From Megasphaera_A sueciensis (GTDB lineage: Bacteria; Bacillota; Negativicutes; Veillonellales; Megasphaeraceae): DNA of 64,000 nt. Both the position numbers and the translations under genes were made by a program. The DNA lies in contig NZ_CP116939.1 of assembly GCF_050219315.1 (NCBI RefSeq), forward strand, positions 124,001 to 188,000. Reading direction: 5' to 3'. Below are positions 52,063 to 60,695 of the stretch, one piece after another; position 1 is the stretch's first letter, and every line of letters starts with the position of its first letter. Under the pieces are notes generated by a model. It searched no databases. It worked only from the letters and a program-made list of their open reading frames with translations, and had not been told where the DNA came from.

Positions 52063-52830
52063 ATGGATATAAAAATTCTTATTGCAATGCATAAACCTTA
52101 TTGGATACCAAGTGATTCCGTATATATGCCTATTCATGTTGGGAAAAAAGGAAAACAATCGATTGGATTTATGGGTGACGATACAGGGAACAATATTTCT
52201 GAAAAGAATCCTAATTATTGTGAATTAACAGGACTATACTGGGCATGGAAAAATTTGCAAGCTGATTATATTGGATTAGTTCATTATCGGCGATATTTTA
52301 CTTATAAGGACGGTCATAATAATGATGATAAGAAAAAATATGTTCTTCAATACAGTGATTGGCTGAATCTGTTAAGCAAATATGATATAATTGTTCCTTT
52401 AAAAAGAAAATATTATATAGAAACCAACTACTCCCATTATGCTCATGCGCACAATAAACTTGATTTAGATATGACAAGGGATATAATAAAAGAATTATAT
52501 CCAGAATATCAAGATGCTTTTGACCAAGTAATGAAACAAACATCGGCACACATGTTTAATATGTTTGTTATGAAAAAAGATAAGTTTGATACTTATTGTA
52601 AATGGCTGTTTTCGATTCTTTTTAAACTGGAAAACAGAATTGAAATTTCTAGCTATAATATTACAGAAGCGAGAGTATTTGGATATATTAGTGAGTTGTT
52701 GCTAGATGTATGGATAAATAAAAATAATATTGTATATAAAGAAGTTAATGTTACATTTATGGAAAAACAAAATTGGTTAAAAAAGGGAACAAAATTTTTG
52801 TTGCGCAAAGTTGATTATACAAAAAATTAA
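52063..52830 (+). CDS. DUF4422 glycosyltransferase-like protein
   Basis: A 255-residue protein of the DUF4422 family, common in capsule and O-antigen loci and often called a polysaccharide biosynthesis glycosyltransferase. The conserved features are the N-terminal KILIAMHKPYWIPSD, LTGLYWAWKNL near residue 57, then GLVHYRRYF, which is close to the donor-binding site, and HMFNMFVMKK near 160. In several loci a UDP-galactofuranose donor is suspected, which would fit glf directly upstream, but this is inference. It starts 3 bp after the glf stop. Confidence 0.82.
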   Translation: MDIKILIAMHKPYWIPSDSVYMPIHVGKKGKQSIGFMGDDTGNNISEKNPNYCELTGLYWAWKNLQADYIGLVHYRRYFTYKDGHNNDDKKKYVLQYSDWLNLLSKYDIIVPLKRKYYIETNYSHYAHAHNKLDLDMTRDIIKELYPEYQDAFDQVMKQTSAHMFNMFVMKKDKFDTYCKWLFSILFKLENRIEISSYNITEARVFGYISELLLDVWINKNNIVYKEVNVTFMEKQNWLKKGTKFLLRKVDYTKN

Positions 52831-52857
52831 AAATGTTTATATGTTGGAGGATATATA

Positions 52858-53916
52858 ATGATTGCTACCCCTTTTTTTACCATTATTATGTCTGTTTATA
52901 ATGTTGAAAAATATTTATATGCAGCGGTACAAAGTATTTTAAAGCAAGACTTTACCAATTTTGAATTGATTTTAGTGGATGATTGTTCAACGGATAGCAG
53001 TTACGGCATTTGTCAAAAATTAGCTAAAATAGATAGTAGAATTATAATATTACAAAATAAAATAAATAAAGGTGCAGCTAGTGCACGAAATATAGCACTT
53101 CCTTATGTGAAAGGAACGTATGTAACATTCATAGACAGTGATGATTATATTGAGACAGATTTGTTAGGAACAGCCTATGTTCATTTAAATAAGGACAATA
53201 TAGATTGCTTAAAAATTGGATGTGTAGAGGAATATTTTGATTCTAAAAATAGACATGTATATAGTAAAATTTGCAAAATTGAAAATGGTTTTTTTGATGA
53301 TTGGGACACTATAAAATGCAAAATGATTGAAATGGAACTTATCCCCTTATTTGGTTATGTTTGGAATGCATTTTACAGAGTGGATATAATACAAAAAGAA
53401 AAGATTAAATTTAATGAAAGGTACGCTGTTAACGAAGATTTTATTTTTAATATAATGTATTTTAAAGTAATTAAGAATTTAAAATGTATAGATTATTATG
53501 GATATCATTATAATAAAAGGATAAATAATAGCCTTTCCACAAAACGGCAAAATGGTTATTATTCTTTACATATGATGAAAATACATGAATTTATTAATGC
53601 TTTTGGAAATATAAATAATATGAATGACACTCTTAAAGAAGATGTGTTTTGGTTATACACACGATTTATATATTCAACACTTCAAAGAAAAATAGATATT
53701 AATGAGGCAAATATACAAGATACGATCAATATTATTAAGAGCGATGAGCTGTTTAAAATATATAGATCTATTAAATTTAAGCATTTAAACATTAAAAAAA
53801 AGATTATGATTAGTGCATTAAGATCTAATAAAATTAATGTTTTGTTACAATTTATTAAATGTATTGGCATAGTAAAAAGAGAATTTCCAGCTATTTTTGC
53901 TATATTGAAAAGATAG
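52858..53916 (+). CDS. Glycosyltransferase family 2
   Basis: A 352-residue GT-A glycosyltransferase with the motifs FTIIMSVYNVEKYLYAAVQS at the start, LILVDDCSTDSS near residue 38 and TFIDSDDYIETD near 92. The C-terminal 150 residues are helix-rich and lysine-rich, as in other capsule enzymes. GGAGG lies about 9 bases before ATG 52858. Base composition is noticeably AT-richer from here onward than in the housekeeping half of the window. It is followed 15 bp later by a GT4 gene. Confidence 0.9.
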   Translation: MIATPFFTIIMSVYNVEKYLYAAVQSILKQDFTNFELILVDDCSTDSSYGICQKLAKIDSRIIILQNKINKGAASARNIALPYVKGTYVTFIDSDDYIETDLLGTAYVHLNKDNIDCLKIGCVEEYFDSKNRHVYSKICKIENGFFDDWDTIKCKMIEMELIPLFGYVWNAFYRVDIIQKEKIKFNERYAVNEDFIFNIMYFKVIKNLKCIDYYGYHYNKRINNSLSTKRQNGYYSLHMMKIHEFINAFGNINNMNDTLKEDVFWLYTRFIYSTLQRKIDINEANIQDTINIIKSDELFKIYRSIKFKHLNIKKKIMISALRSNKINVLLQFIKCIGIVKREFPAIFAILKR

Positions 53917-53931
53917 AAGGATGATTTGTTT

Positions 53932-55065
53932 ATGAAGAAAACAGTGAATATCTTACAGGTTGGTATGACAGATAATATTGGTGGTATGGAAACTTACCTT
54001 ATAAATCAATATAGGCAATTGAATAGAAATAAAATAGAATATGACTTTGTAAATATTACGGGAGACCGGCATATGGTATTTGAAGAGGAAATTAAAGATG
54101 CTGGTAATCAAGTTTATAAAATTTGTCGTCGTAGCAAAAATCCTTTTAAACATTACTATGATTGGTGGAAACTTTTAAAAAAACAAAGAGGTAAATATGA
54201 TGCGATTGTTTTAAATGCTTGTCATTTGTATTATGTATTTCCATTAGTTATAGGTCGTATAATGGGAATTAAAATACGTATTATGCATTCACATAATAGT
54301 GGCGATGAGTTACAAATAAATGTATTGCGTCAATTTATTGTCTGGCTTAATAGCAAGCTAATGTTTTGGGCTGCTACTGATTGTTGGGCTTGCTCTAATG
54401 CGGCGGGTAAATGGATGTTTAGAAACAGAAAGTTTATTATTATTCATAATGCAATTGATACGAGAAAATTTACGTTTAATGAAGTTATCCGTAATAAAAA
54501 ACGCAAAGAACTGAAAATAGAAGGGAAATTTGTTGTTGGACATGTTGGTAGGTTTACTTATCAAAAAAATCATAAGTTTTTAATTACTGTTTTTTCTGAA
54601 GCATGTAAAAAAAATAGTAATATGATTTTATTGTTAGTTGGAGATGCAGTTGGCATAGATAAAGAATACCTTTTACAAACCCATGAGATGGTTAATCAAT
54701 TGGGACTGCAGGATAAGGTTTTGTTCTTGGGAATGCGTACAGATGTTAATGAATTAATGCAGGCTATGGATTGTTTTTTATTACCGTCACATTTTGAAGG
54801 GTTGCCAGTGGTCGGGGTAGAAGCACAAGCGGCAGGATTACCTTGTTTTTTTTCTAATACTATTACACCGGACCTTTCTATTACTAGTTTAGTACATTAT
54901 TGCAATAATAGTGGACTAACAGAATGGGTGGATTCTATTTTTGAGTATTGTAATTATAAGCGTAACAATATGCAACAACAAATTACTAACAGTGGATATG
55001 ATATTGCAACAGAGATTTATAAGATAGAACAATTTTATTTAAATAGGTGCAGTCATGGATTATAA
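53932..55065 (+). CDS. Glycosyltransferase family 4 (GT-B)
   Basis: A 377-residue glycosyltransferase of the GT4 family. The N-terminal VNILQVGMTDNIGGMETYL has the glycine-rich acceptor motif, and the C-terminal domain has VVGHVGRFTYQKNHKFLI near residue 202, followed by FLLPSHFEGLPVVGVEAQAAGLP near 282 with the E-x7-E motif that binds the nucleotide sugar. ATG 53932 follows AAGGAT. Its 3' end overlaps the next gene, the interrupted HAD-type gene, by 11 bp. Donor not predictable. Confidence 0.9.
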   Translation: MKKTVNILQVGMTDNIGGMETYLINQYRQLNRNKIEYDFVNITGDRHMVFEEEIKDAGNQVYKICRRSKNPFKHYYDWWKLLKKQRGKYDAIVLNACHLYYVFPLVIGRIMGIKIRIMHSHNSGDELQINVLRQFIVWLNSKLMFWAATDCWACSNAAGKWMFRNRKFIIIHNAIDTRKFTFNEVIRNKKRKELKIEGKFVVGHVGRFTYQKNHKFLITVFSEACKKNSNMILLLVGDAVGIDKEYLLQTHEMVNQLGLQDKVLFLGMRTDVNELMQAMDCFLLPSHFEGLPVVGVEAQAAGLPCFFSNTITPDLSITSLVHYCNNSGLTEWVDSIFEYCNYKRNNMQQQITNSGYDIATEIYKIEQFYLNRCSHGL

Positions 55066-55978
55066 AAAACTTTCAGCTTTAATTGATAAACATGCTATCA
55101 TTTCATTTGATGTTTTTGATACTATGATAAATAGAAATGTTCCACAAGCAATAGATTTATTTAAAATTGTTGGGATAAAATATTTTCAGTTATTTGGTGA
55201 AAAAATAGATTTTACTAAAAAAAGGCAATTAGCTGAAAATTTAGCTCGTAAAAATGGGGAATTTTATGAGGTTAATTTAGATGAAATTTATCAGCAGATG
55301 GTAACCTTTTATGATAAAAAAATTAGTATGCGTTTAAAGAATTTAGAAATTAAGACAGAAATAGATTTTTCTTGTCCCAATAAACAAATATTCGATATTT
55401 TTGAGGAGTGTAAACGAAAAGGGAAATTAATCTTTATTGTATCTGATATGTATTTGCCAAGTACGGTTATTAGCAAGATGCTTTCCCATTGTGGGTATTC
55501 AGGGTATAATAAACTTTATGTATCTTGTGAAGCAAGACAAACAAAATGGCAGAATGGATTGCTATACAGAAATATATTAGAAGAAAACCATATAACTGCT
55601 TCTCGTGTGTTGCATATTGGCAATGATAAGATTGCTGATTATGTCATGGCTAAAAAACAGGGATTATCAGCGTTTTTAATAAGTGAAAACGACAATTGCA
55701 GATATTATGGTGTTACAGGATTATATGGCAGTGAAAAATTACAATATGGATGTATCGAGAAATTTGTTAGTAATAGTTTTATTGGGATTGATAAACCCAA
55801 TAGTTATAAATTAGGCTTTGAAGTTTTTGGGCCACTTTTATATGGGTATTGTGATTGGTTGCTAAAAAAAGCAAAAGAAAATAATATAAATAAGATTTAT
55901 TTTTTTTCGAGAGATGGCTATGTTTTAAAAAAAGGGTTTGAATTATTAAATTCGAGTATTAAGACATATTATTTTTAT
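55055..55978 (+). pseudogene. HAD-type hydrolase/polysaccharide protein, N-terminal half (split by IS256 copy 1)
   Basis: The first 308 codons of a protein that should have 640 residues. The HAD motif-I sequence ISFDVFDTMINR is near residue 16, an IFIVSDMYLPS (motif-II-like) near 128, and HIGNDKIADYVMAKKQG near 188 supplies the motif-III/IV region. The reading frame is broken after TYYFY by insertion of an IS256-family element; translation runs five codons into the element and stops at 55993. Removing the element and one target repeat joins this to the 3' half without a frameshift. The family is a predicted HAD hydrolase (COG5610-like) often found in surface-polysaccharide loci; its reaction is unknown. 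Confidence 0.85.
55971..55978 (+). repeat. 8-bp target-site duplication of IS256 copy 1 (left)
   Basis: ATTTTTAT, repeated at 57420-57427 on the other side of the element. It forms part of the host HAD gene and is the diagnostic direct repeat of IS256-type insertion. Confidence 0.9.
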
Positions 55979-55986
55979 GGGAGTGT

Positions 55987-56045
55987 AAAATGAAGTGTGT
56001 AAGTTACCGGTAACCAATTTACTAACTTACGCACTTCATTTTTTT
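55987..56045 (+). terminator. IS256 copy 1 left-end hairpin terminator
   Basis: A 19-bp stem (55987-56005 and 56024-56042) with one G-T pair, followed by T7. An inner palindrome GTTACCGGTAAC occupies the loop region. It would insulate the transposase from outside transcription. Confidence 0.75.
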
Positions 56046-56086
56046 GTCGAGGTGCGGTACACTATCAGAAAGCAGGTTGAAAGGAA

Positions 56087-57346
56087 TTGAGTACAGCACT
56101 GATGAAGAAACGTAGAAACCCGAGTGAGAAAGGCCAGGCAATCGCCAAGCTCATCATGGAACAATACCAGCCGAAGACGCAGGAAGACATGCAGATAGCG
56201 CTGAAGGACGTGTTCGGTCCTATCTTCGAAGCTATGCTGCAGGGCGAGATAGATAACCATCTCGGGTATAGCTCCAATGATCATAGCAAGAAGGAAACCT
56301 CCAACCGTCGGAATGGCTATACGGAGAAAACCATCCAGACTTCGGTCGGCGAGGTCCCCATCCGCGTCCCACGGGACCGCGAATCTACCTTCGAGCCCCA
56401 GGTAGTCCCCAAACGCACCAAGGATGTCACAGGGATCGAGAGCAAGGTACTGGCCATGTATGCACGCGGCATGAGCCAGCGGGATATTGCCAAGACGATT
56501 GATGACATCTATGGATTCGAGCTGTCCGCAGAGAGCATCTCGAACATCACAGACCGAGTGATGGACGAAGTCCAGCATTGGCAGACACGTCCTCTGAACC
56601 CCTTCTACCCCTTCTTGTTCGTAGACTGCCTGTACGTCTCTGTACGCAAGGATTATGAGACCAAGAACCACGCTGTCTACGTCATCCTCGGCTATGACAT
56701 CAATGGCTCGAAGGATGTCCTGGGCCTTTGGATGAACGAGACGGAGGGCAAACATAACTGGATGCAGATATTCGATGAGCTGAAGGCCCGTGGCGTTGAA
56801 GATGTCGGATTCATCTGCATGGATGGTGTCTCCGGTTTGGAAGAGGGAGCAAAGTCCATCTTCCCCCAGGTGGTCGTGCAGCGCTGCATCGTCCATCTGA
56901 TCCGCAACTCCATCAAGTACATCCCATCCAAGGATTACAAGGCCTACACGACCCAGCTCAGGAAGGTCTATGGAGCCGTGAACCTGAAGAGTGCTGAGGC
57001 CGAATTCGAGCGGTTCAAGCAGGCCTGGAGCCAGTACCCCGGTGCGGTAGAAACATGGAAGCGGAACTGGCAGCATGTCCAGCAACTATTCAACTATGGC
57101 AGTGCCGTAAGGAAGGTGATGTATACCACCAATGCGATAGAGAGCGTGAATTCCAGCTTCCGAAAAGTCACCAAGAAGGGCTCGTTCTCCAGCGAGGAAT
57201 CTGTCTTCAAGGTTCTCTATCTCAGGGTAAAGGAACTCTATGCCAAGTGGGAAGGGCATCATATCCAGAACTGGGCGATGGTCAGAAACCAGTTGGCTAT
57301 GGATGATAAGCTGCAAGCTCGTATCCTGAAATACGAGAAATTTTAA
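56087..57346 (+). CDS. IS256-family transposase (copy 1)
   Basis: A 419-residue DDE transposase (mutator/IS256 family). The catalytic Asp pair lies in FVDCLYVSV near residue 180 and FICMDGVSGLEEGAKSIFP near 244, and the Glu in TTNAIESVNSSFRKVTKKG near 352. The conserved QRCIVHLIRNS motif near 265 is typical. The start is TTG 56087 by length, ten bases after AGCAGG; ATG 56102 is an alternative. It ends 73 bp before the right terminus. It is complete, so mobilisation is possible. Confidence 0.95.
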   Translation: MSTALMKKRRNPSEKGQAIAKLIMEQYQPKTQEDMQIALKDVFGPIFEAMLQGEIDNHLGYSSNDHSKKETSNRRNGYTEKTIQTSVGEVPIRVPRDRESTFEPQVVPKRTKDVTGIESKVLAMYARGMSQRDIAKTIDDIYGFELSAESISNITDRVMDEVQHWQTRPLNPFYPFLFVDCLYVSVRKDYETKNHAVYVILGYDINGSKDVLGLWMNETEGKHNWMQIFDELKARGVEDVGFICMDGVSGLEEGAKSIFPQVVVQRCIVHLIRNSIKYIPSKDYKAYTTQLRKVYGAVNLKSAEAEFERFKQAWSQYPGAVETWKRNWQHVQQLFNYGSAVRKVMYTTNAIESVNSSFRKVTKKGSFSSEESVFKVLYLRVKELYAKWEGHHIQNWAMVRNQLAMDDKLQARILKYEKF

Positions 57347-57427
57347 AGCCAGCAATCACTGGTAACGCATCTTCTTTTATGATACCTAAAAAAACTTACA
57401 CACTTAACTTGACAAACCCATTTTTAT

Positions 57428-58426
57428 GCATCAAGAAGATCAATTATTACTACACTTTTTAGTTTTGATGATACGCTTGAAAAGATGCTTTCTCATTATA
57501 ATTCTTGGCCTTACCTGTTTAATATTAAATTTTTGTTTAATAAGTTGGGTTTAGATTTTGTAATGTTTAAAGCATTAGTTTCAAAATACAATATTTCAGA
57601 TACGGAGCAATTTACTTATGACACTTTATTACAGAACAAAAATATCAGATTGCTTTTTGATGATTTAAAACCATATATTTTTAAAAATTCTGACAGGTCT
57701 TTTGACGTATTATTAAAATATCTTTGTCAGGTTGATATGTCCGGTAAAGTCGCAATGGTAGATATTGGTGCTGGGTGTAGCATAGAAATAGCTTTTAGAG
57801 AATTTATAGAAAAGGCGAATTTAGATATTAATCTATGGGCATTTAATATGCAAACTTATAAAGAAGAAACAGATAAAAGAAAAAACTATATAGATACAAG
57901 TGCTAATAATAGGGAAATATATAGTATATGGCATTTTTGCTATATGTTGCTGGAAGTGTTTTTAAGTGCTCCACATGGAACGGTGTTAGGATATAAGGTA
58001 AATAATAATGTTGTGAGTCCGATTTTAGAAAACTATGAGTATGCTGACAGGGATGGAAAAGTAGATGAACCCGTAATGATATCCAATTTACAGCAGGGAG
58101 CATTAGATTTTGTTGAGAAATATGATGATCAATTGGCTGGCAATATACTAATATCAAATAACTTGGCACTTAAGAATTTTAAAAAATTTGGTTTGACACC
58201 ATGCCTTGCTGATCTAACTGAATGGGGTGATTTTAGGTTTGCCAGTGACAGGTTTGAATCTTTAGTTAAATGCAAAGACCTTAAAACATATATTGTTAAT
58301 CCACATTTATTTATTAATGATTTTAAAAATAGTATGTGGCCTGCGGGTTTTTTGCTGCACTGTTTTAAAAGTAAGAAAATAAATACAGGAATTTATAAGT
58401 TATATAAATATTATAAGTCACATTAA
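57428..58426 (+). pseudogene. HAD-type polysaccharide protein, C-terminal half (3' of IS256 copy 1)
   Basis: Codons 309-640 of the interrupted HAD-type gene. It resumes in frame directly after the target duplication with ASRRSIITTLFSFDDTLEKM, completing the conserved YFYASRRS sequence across the junction. A shorter open frame with an ATG starts at 57485, but there is no good ribosome binding site, so it is probably not translated. The C-terminal half contains AMVDIGAGCSIEIAFREF near its middle, a nucleotide-binding-like stretch. The function of the intact protein is unknown. Confidence 0.85.
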
Positions 58427-58479
58427 TTTTAATTTTCACATCGTGATTAAAACTATATTAAATTATAGGGGGATACTAT

Positions 58480-59148
58480 ATGATTCGTGAAATTGTTATT
58501 AACATAAAAAAAAAATGGTTGATAATTTGTGCTTGTGCTGTTGTATGTTCTTGTTTATTAATGGGTGAAAAATTAGTATTTAACCAATATGTAGTTCAAA
58601 GTGGCAATGTGCATTTTGAAACAATTGTAGAAGTAGACAATCATAAAAAAAATAGTGTTCCTTTTTATGAAAATAGAATTAAATATGATAAATTTTTTCA
58701 GACCTATGCATTTATGAATAGTTTTATCAGAGATACAGAACAAAAAATAGATTATAATAAATTAAATACAAATTGGAATAAGATGTCACAAGATGAAAAA
58801 CTTAAATGGATGCAGAAAAAATTAATCGTTAATGATTTTAATGATGGAGTATTTCAAATTGTTTTTTATTTAGATATTACTGATTCTAAAGACATGGATT
58901 ATATAAAAACAAATGCTGAATTACTTCCAAAGATTATTTTGGGAGAGTTTAGTAAACAAATAAATTTAATTGATGCTAATGATAAATTGAAAATAGTAAA
59001 TGAAACTCAATTATTTCCTGAAGTACAACCTGTATCAAAAGGGAAAATTGTTGTAAATTATGGTATATTAGGAGGAATATTGGGTATAATAATTGGCATG
59101 ATCACTGTGACGGTTAATACATTGTGTGTGTTGGGGAAGAAAAAATGA
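58480..59148 (+). CDS. wzz: Wzz-like polysaccharide chain-length determinant/co-polymerase
   Basis: A 222-residue membrane protein with a helix at each end (about residues 13-30 and 192-215), the topology of Wzz/CpsC-type polysaccharide co-polymerases that control chain length. The extracytoplasmic middle is lysine- and aspartate-rich with coiled-coil character (YDKFFQTYAFMNSFIRDTEQK). It is shorter than enterobacterial Wzz (about 330 residues), and no tyrosine kinase partner gene follows. A GGGGG site precedes ATG 58480. Its stop overlaps the wzy start by four bases, but an IS256 element then cuts wzy. Confidence 0.7.
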   Translation: MIREIVINIKKKWLIICACAVVCSCLLMGEKLVFNQYVVQSGNVHFETIVEVDNHKKNSVPFYENRIKYDKFFQTYAFMNSFIRDTEQKIDYNKLNTNWNKMSQDEKLKWMQKKLIVNDFNDGVFQIVFYLDITDSKDMDYIKTNAELLPKIILGEFSKQINLIDANDKLKIVNETQLFPEVQPVSKGKIVVNYGILGGILGIIIGMITVTVNTLCVLGKKK

Positions 59149-59246
59149 GTTATGCCATTAACGTTAATTATATATATATCCTTTTTGTTATTTTATTATC
59201 CATCTCATTGTTCTTGCTTTTACTAAGCAAAGGGGATATGTTTAAT
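59145..59246 (+). pseudogene. wzy: Wzy polymerase, N-terminal fragment (split by IS256 copy 2)
   Basis: The first 34 codons of a polysaccharide polymerase, starting at ATG 59145, which overlaps the wzz stop (ATGA). It encodes a single membrane helix (INVNYIYILFVILLSIS). Copy 2 of the IS256 element is inserted directly after codon 34 (Asn). The native reading resumes exactly in frame at 60696. The frame is intact apart from the insertion. Confidence 0.85.
59239..59246 (+). repeat. 8-bp target-site duplication of IS256 copy 2 (left)
   Basis: TGTTTAAT, repeated at 60688-60695. It differs from the duplication of copy 1, which shows that the two insertions were independent events. Confidence 0.9.
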
Positions 59247-59254
59247 GGGAGTGT

Positions 59255-59313
59255 AAAATGAAGTGTGTAAGTTACCGGTAACCAATTTACTAACTTACGC
59301 ACTTCATTTTTTT
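59255..59313 (+). terminator. IS256 copy 2 left-end hairpin terminator
   Basis: Same structure as in copy 1: a 19-bp stem with one G-T pair followed by T7, near the left end of the element. It should also terminate transcription of the interrupted polysaccharide operon. Confidence 0.75.
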
Positions 59314-59354
59314 GTCGAGGTGCGGTACACTATCAGAAAGCAGGTTGAAAGGAA

Positions 59355-60614
59355 TTGAGTACAGCACTGATGAAGAAACGTAGAAACCCGAGTGAGAAAG
59401 GCCAGGCAATCGCCAAGCTCATCATGGAACAATACCAGCCGAAGACGCAGGAAGACATGCAGATAGCGCTGAAGGACGTGTTCGGTCCTATCTTCGAAGC
59501 TATGCTGCAGGGCGAGATAGATAACCATCTCGGGTATAGCTCCAATGATCATAGCAAGAAGGAAACCTCCAACCGTCGGAATGGCTATACGGAGAAAACC
59601 ATCCAGACTTCGGTCGGCGAGGTCCCCATCCGCGTCCCACGGGACCGCGAATCTACCTTCGAGCCCCAGGTAGTCCCCAAACGCACCAAGGATGTCACAG
59701 GGATCGAGAGCAAGGTACTGGCCATGTATGCACGCGGCATGAGCCAGCGGGATATTGCCAAGACGATTGATGACATCTATGGATTCGAGCTGTCCGCAGA
59801 GAGCATCTCGAACATCACAGACCGAGTGATGGACGAAGTCCAGCATTGGCAGACACGTCCTCTGAACCCCTTCTACCCCTTCTTGTTCGTAGACTGCCTG
59901 TACGTCTCTGTACGCAAGGATTATGAGACCAAGAACCACGCTGTCTACGTCATCCTCGGCTATGACATCAATGGCTCGAAGGATGTCCTGGGCCTTTGGA
60001 TGAACGAGACGGAGGGCAAACATAACTGGATGCAGATATTCGATGAGCTGAAGGCCCGTGGCGTTGAAGATGTCGGATTCATCTGCATGGATGGTGTCTC
60101 CGGTTTGGAAGAGGGAGCAAAGTCCATCTTCCCCCAGGTGGTCGTGCAGCGCTGCATCGTCCATCTGATCCGCAACTCCATCAAGTACATCCCATCCAAG
60201 GATTACAAGGCCTACACGACCCAGCTCAGGAAGGTCTATGGAGCCGTGAACCTGAAGAGTGCTGAGGCCGAATTCGAGCGGTTCAAGCAGGCCTGGAGCC
60301 AGTACCCCGGTGCGGTAGAAACATGGAAGCGGAACTGGCAGCATGTCCAGCAACTATTCAACTATGGCAGTGCCGTAAGGAAGGTGATGTATACCACCAA
60401 TGCGATAGAGAGCGTGAATTCCAGCTTCCGAAAAGTCACCAAGAAGGGCTCGTTCTCCAGCGAGGAATCTGTCTTCAAGGTTCTCTATCTCAGGGTAAAG
60501 GAACTCTATGCCAAGTGGGAAGGGCATCATATCCAGAACTGGGCGATGGTCAGAAACCAGTTGGCTATGGATGATAAGCTGCAAGCTCGTATCCTGAAAT
60601 ACGAGAAATTTTAA
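59355..60614 (+). CDS. IS256-family transposase (copy 2)
   Basis: The 419-residue protein reads the same as the transposase of copy 1, with intact Asp, Asp and Glu catalytic residues (FVDCLYV, CMDGVSG, NAIESVN). Because the two elements look identical, transposition or amplification was probably recent. The start is TTG 59355 as in copy 1. It could supply transposase to the other copy in trans. Confidence 0.95.
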   Translation: MSTALMKKRRNPSEKGQAIAKLIMEQYQPKTQEDMQIALKDVFGPIFEAMLQGEIDNHLGYSSNDHSKKETSNRRNGYTEKTIQTSVGEVPIRVPRDRESTFEPQVVPKRTKDVTGIESKVLAMYARGMSQRDIAKTIDDIYGFELSAESISNITDRVMDEVQHWQTRPLNPFYPFLFVDCLYVSVRKDYETKNHAVYVILGYDINGSKDVLGLWMNETEGKHNWMQIFDELKARGVEDVGFICMDGVSGLEEGAKSIFPQVVVQRCIVHLIRNSIKYIPSKDYKAYTTQLRKVYGAVNLKSAEAEFERFKQAWSQYPGAVETWKRNWQHVQQLFNYGSAVRKVMYTTNAIESVNSSFRKVTKKGSFSSEESVFKVLYLRVKELYAKWEGHHIQNWAMVRNQLAMDDKLQARILKYEKF

Positions 60615-60695
60615 AGCCAGCAATCACTGGTAACGCATCTTCTTTTATGATACCTAAAAAAACTTACACACTTAACTTGACAAACCCTGTTTAAT

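Larger units (their letters stand above)
55979..57419 (+). mobile_element. IS256-family insertion sequence, copy 1 (1441 bp)
   Basis: A complete IS256-like element, 1441 bp, with imperfect 27-bp terminal inverted repeats: they share GGG at the tips and the inner AAGTGTGTAAGTT. Perfect 8-bp target duplications ATTTTTAT flank it. It encodes one DDE transposase. Base composition is much more GC-rich than the host genes on both sides, suggesting recent arrival from another lineage. It appears identical to copy 2 at 59247. Its left end carries a hairpin and T-tract that would stop read-through from outside. It splits the HAD gene. Confidence 0.95.
59247..60687 (+). mobile_element. IS256-family insertion sequence, copy 2 (1441 bp)
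   Basis: A second element, 1441 bp, offset exactly 3268 bp from copy 1, in the same orientation and apparently identical in sequence. The same imperfect 27-bp inverted repeats bound it, with 8-bp target duplication TGTTTAAT. It disrupts wzy. Its hairpin terminator lies at 59255-59313. The two copies form a direct repeat bracketing wzz and parts of two genes, and homologous recombination between them could delete 3268 bp. Confidence 0.95.

Noticed and set aside
56036..57085. 349-residue open frame on the minus strand opposite the IS256 transposase (repeated at 59304-60353)
   Set aside because: It is the antisense shadow of a GC-rich transposase gene, with no ribosome binding site or recognisable domain. 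Codon bias of the sense strand removes stop codons from the other strand.
55979..60687. Composite transposon carrying wzz
   Set aside because: The outer flanks differ (ATTTTTAT left, TGTTTAAT right) and each copy has its own duplication, so the two elements inserted independently.
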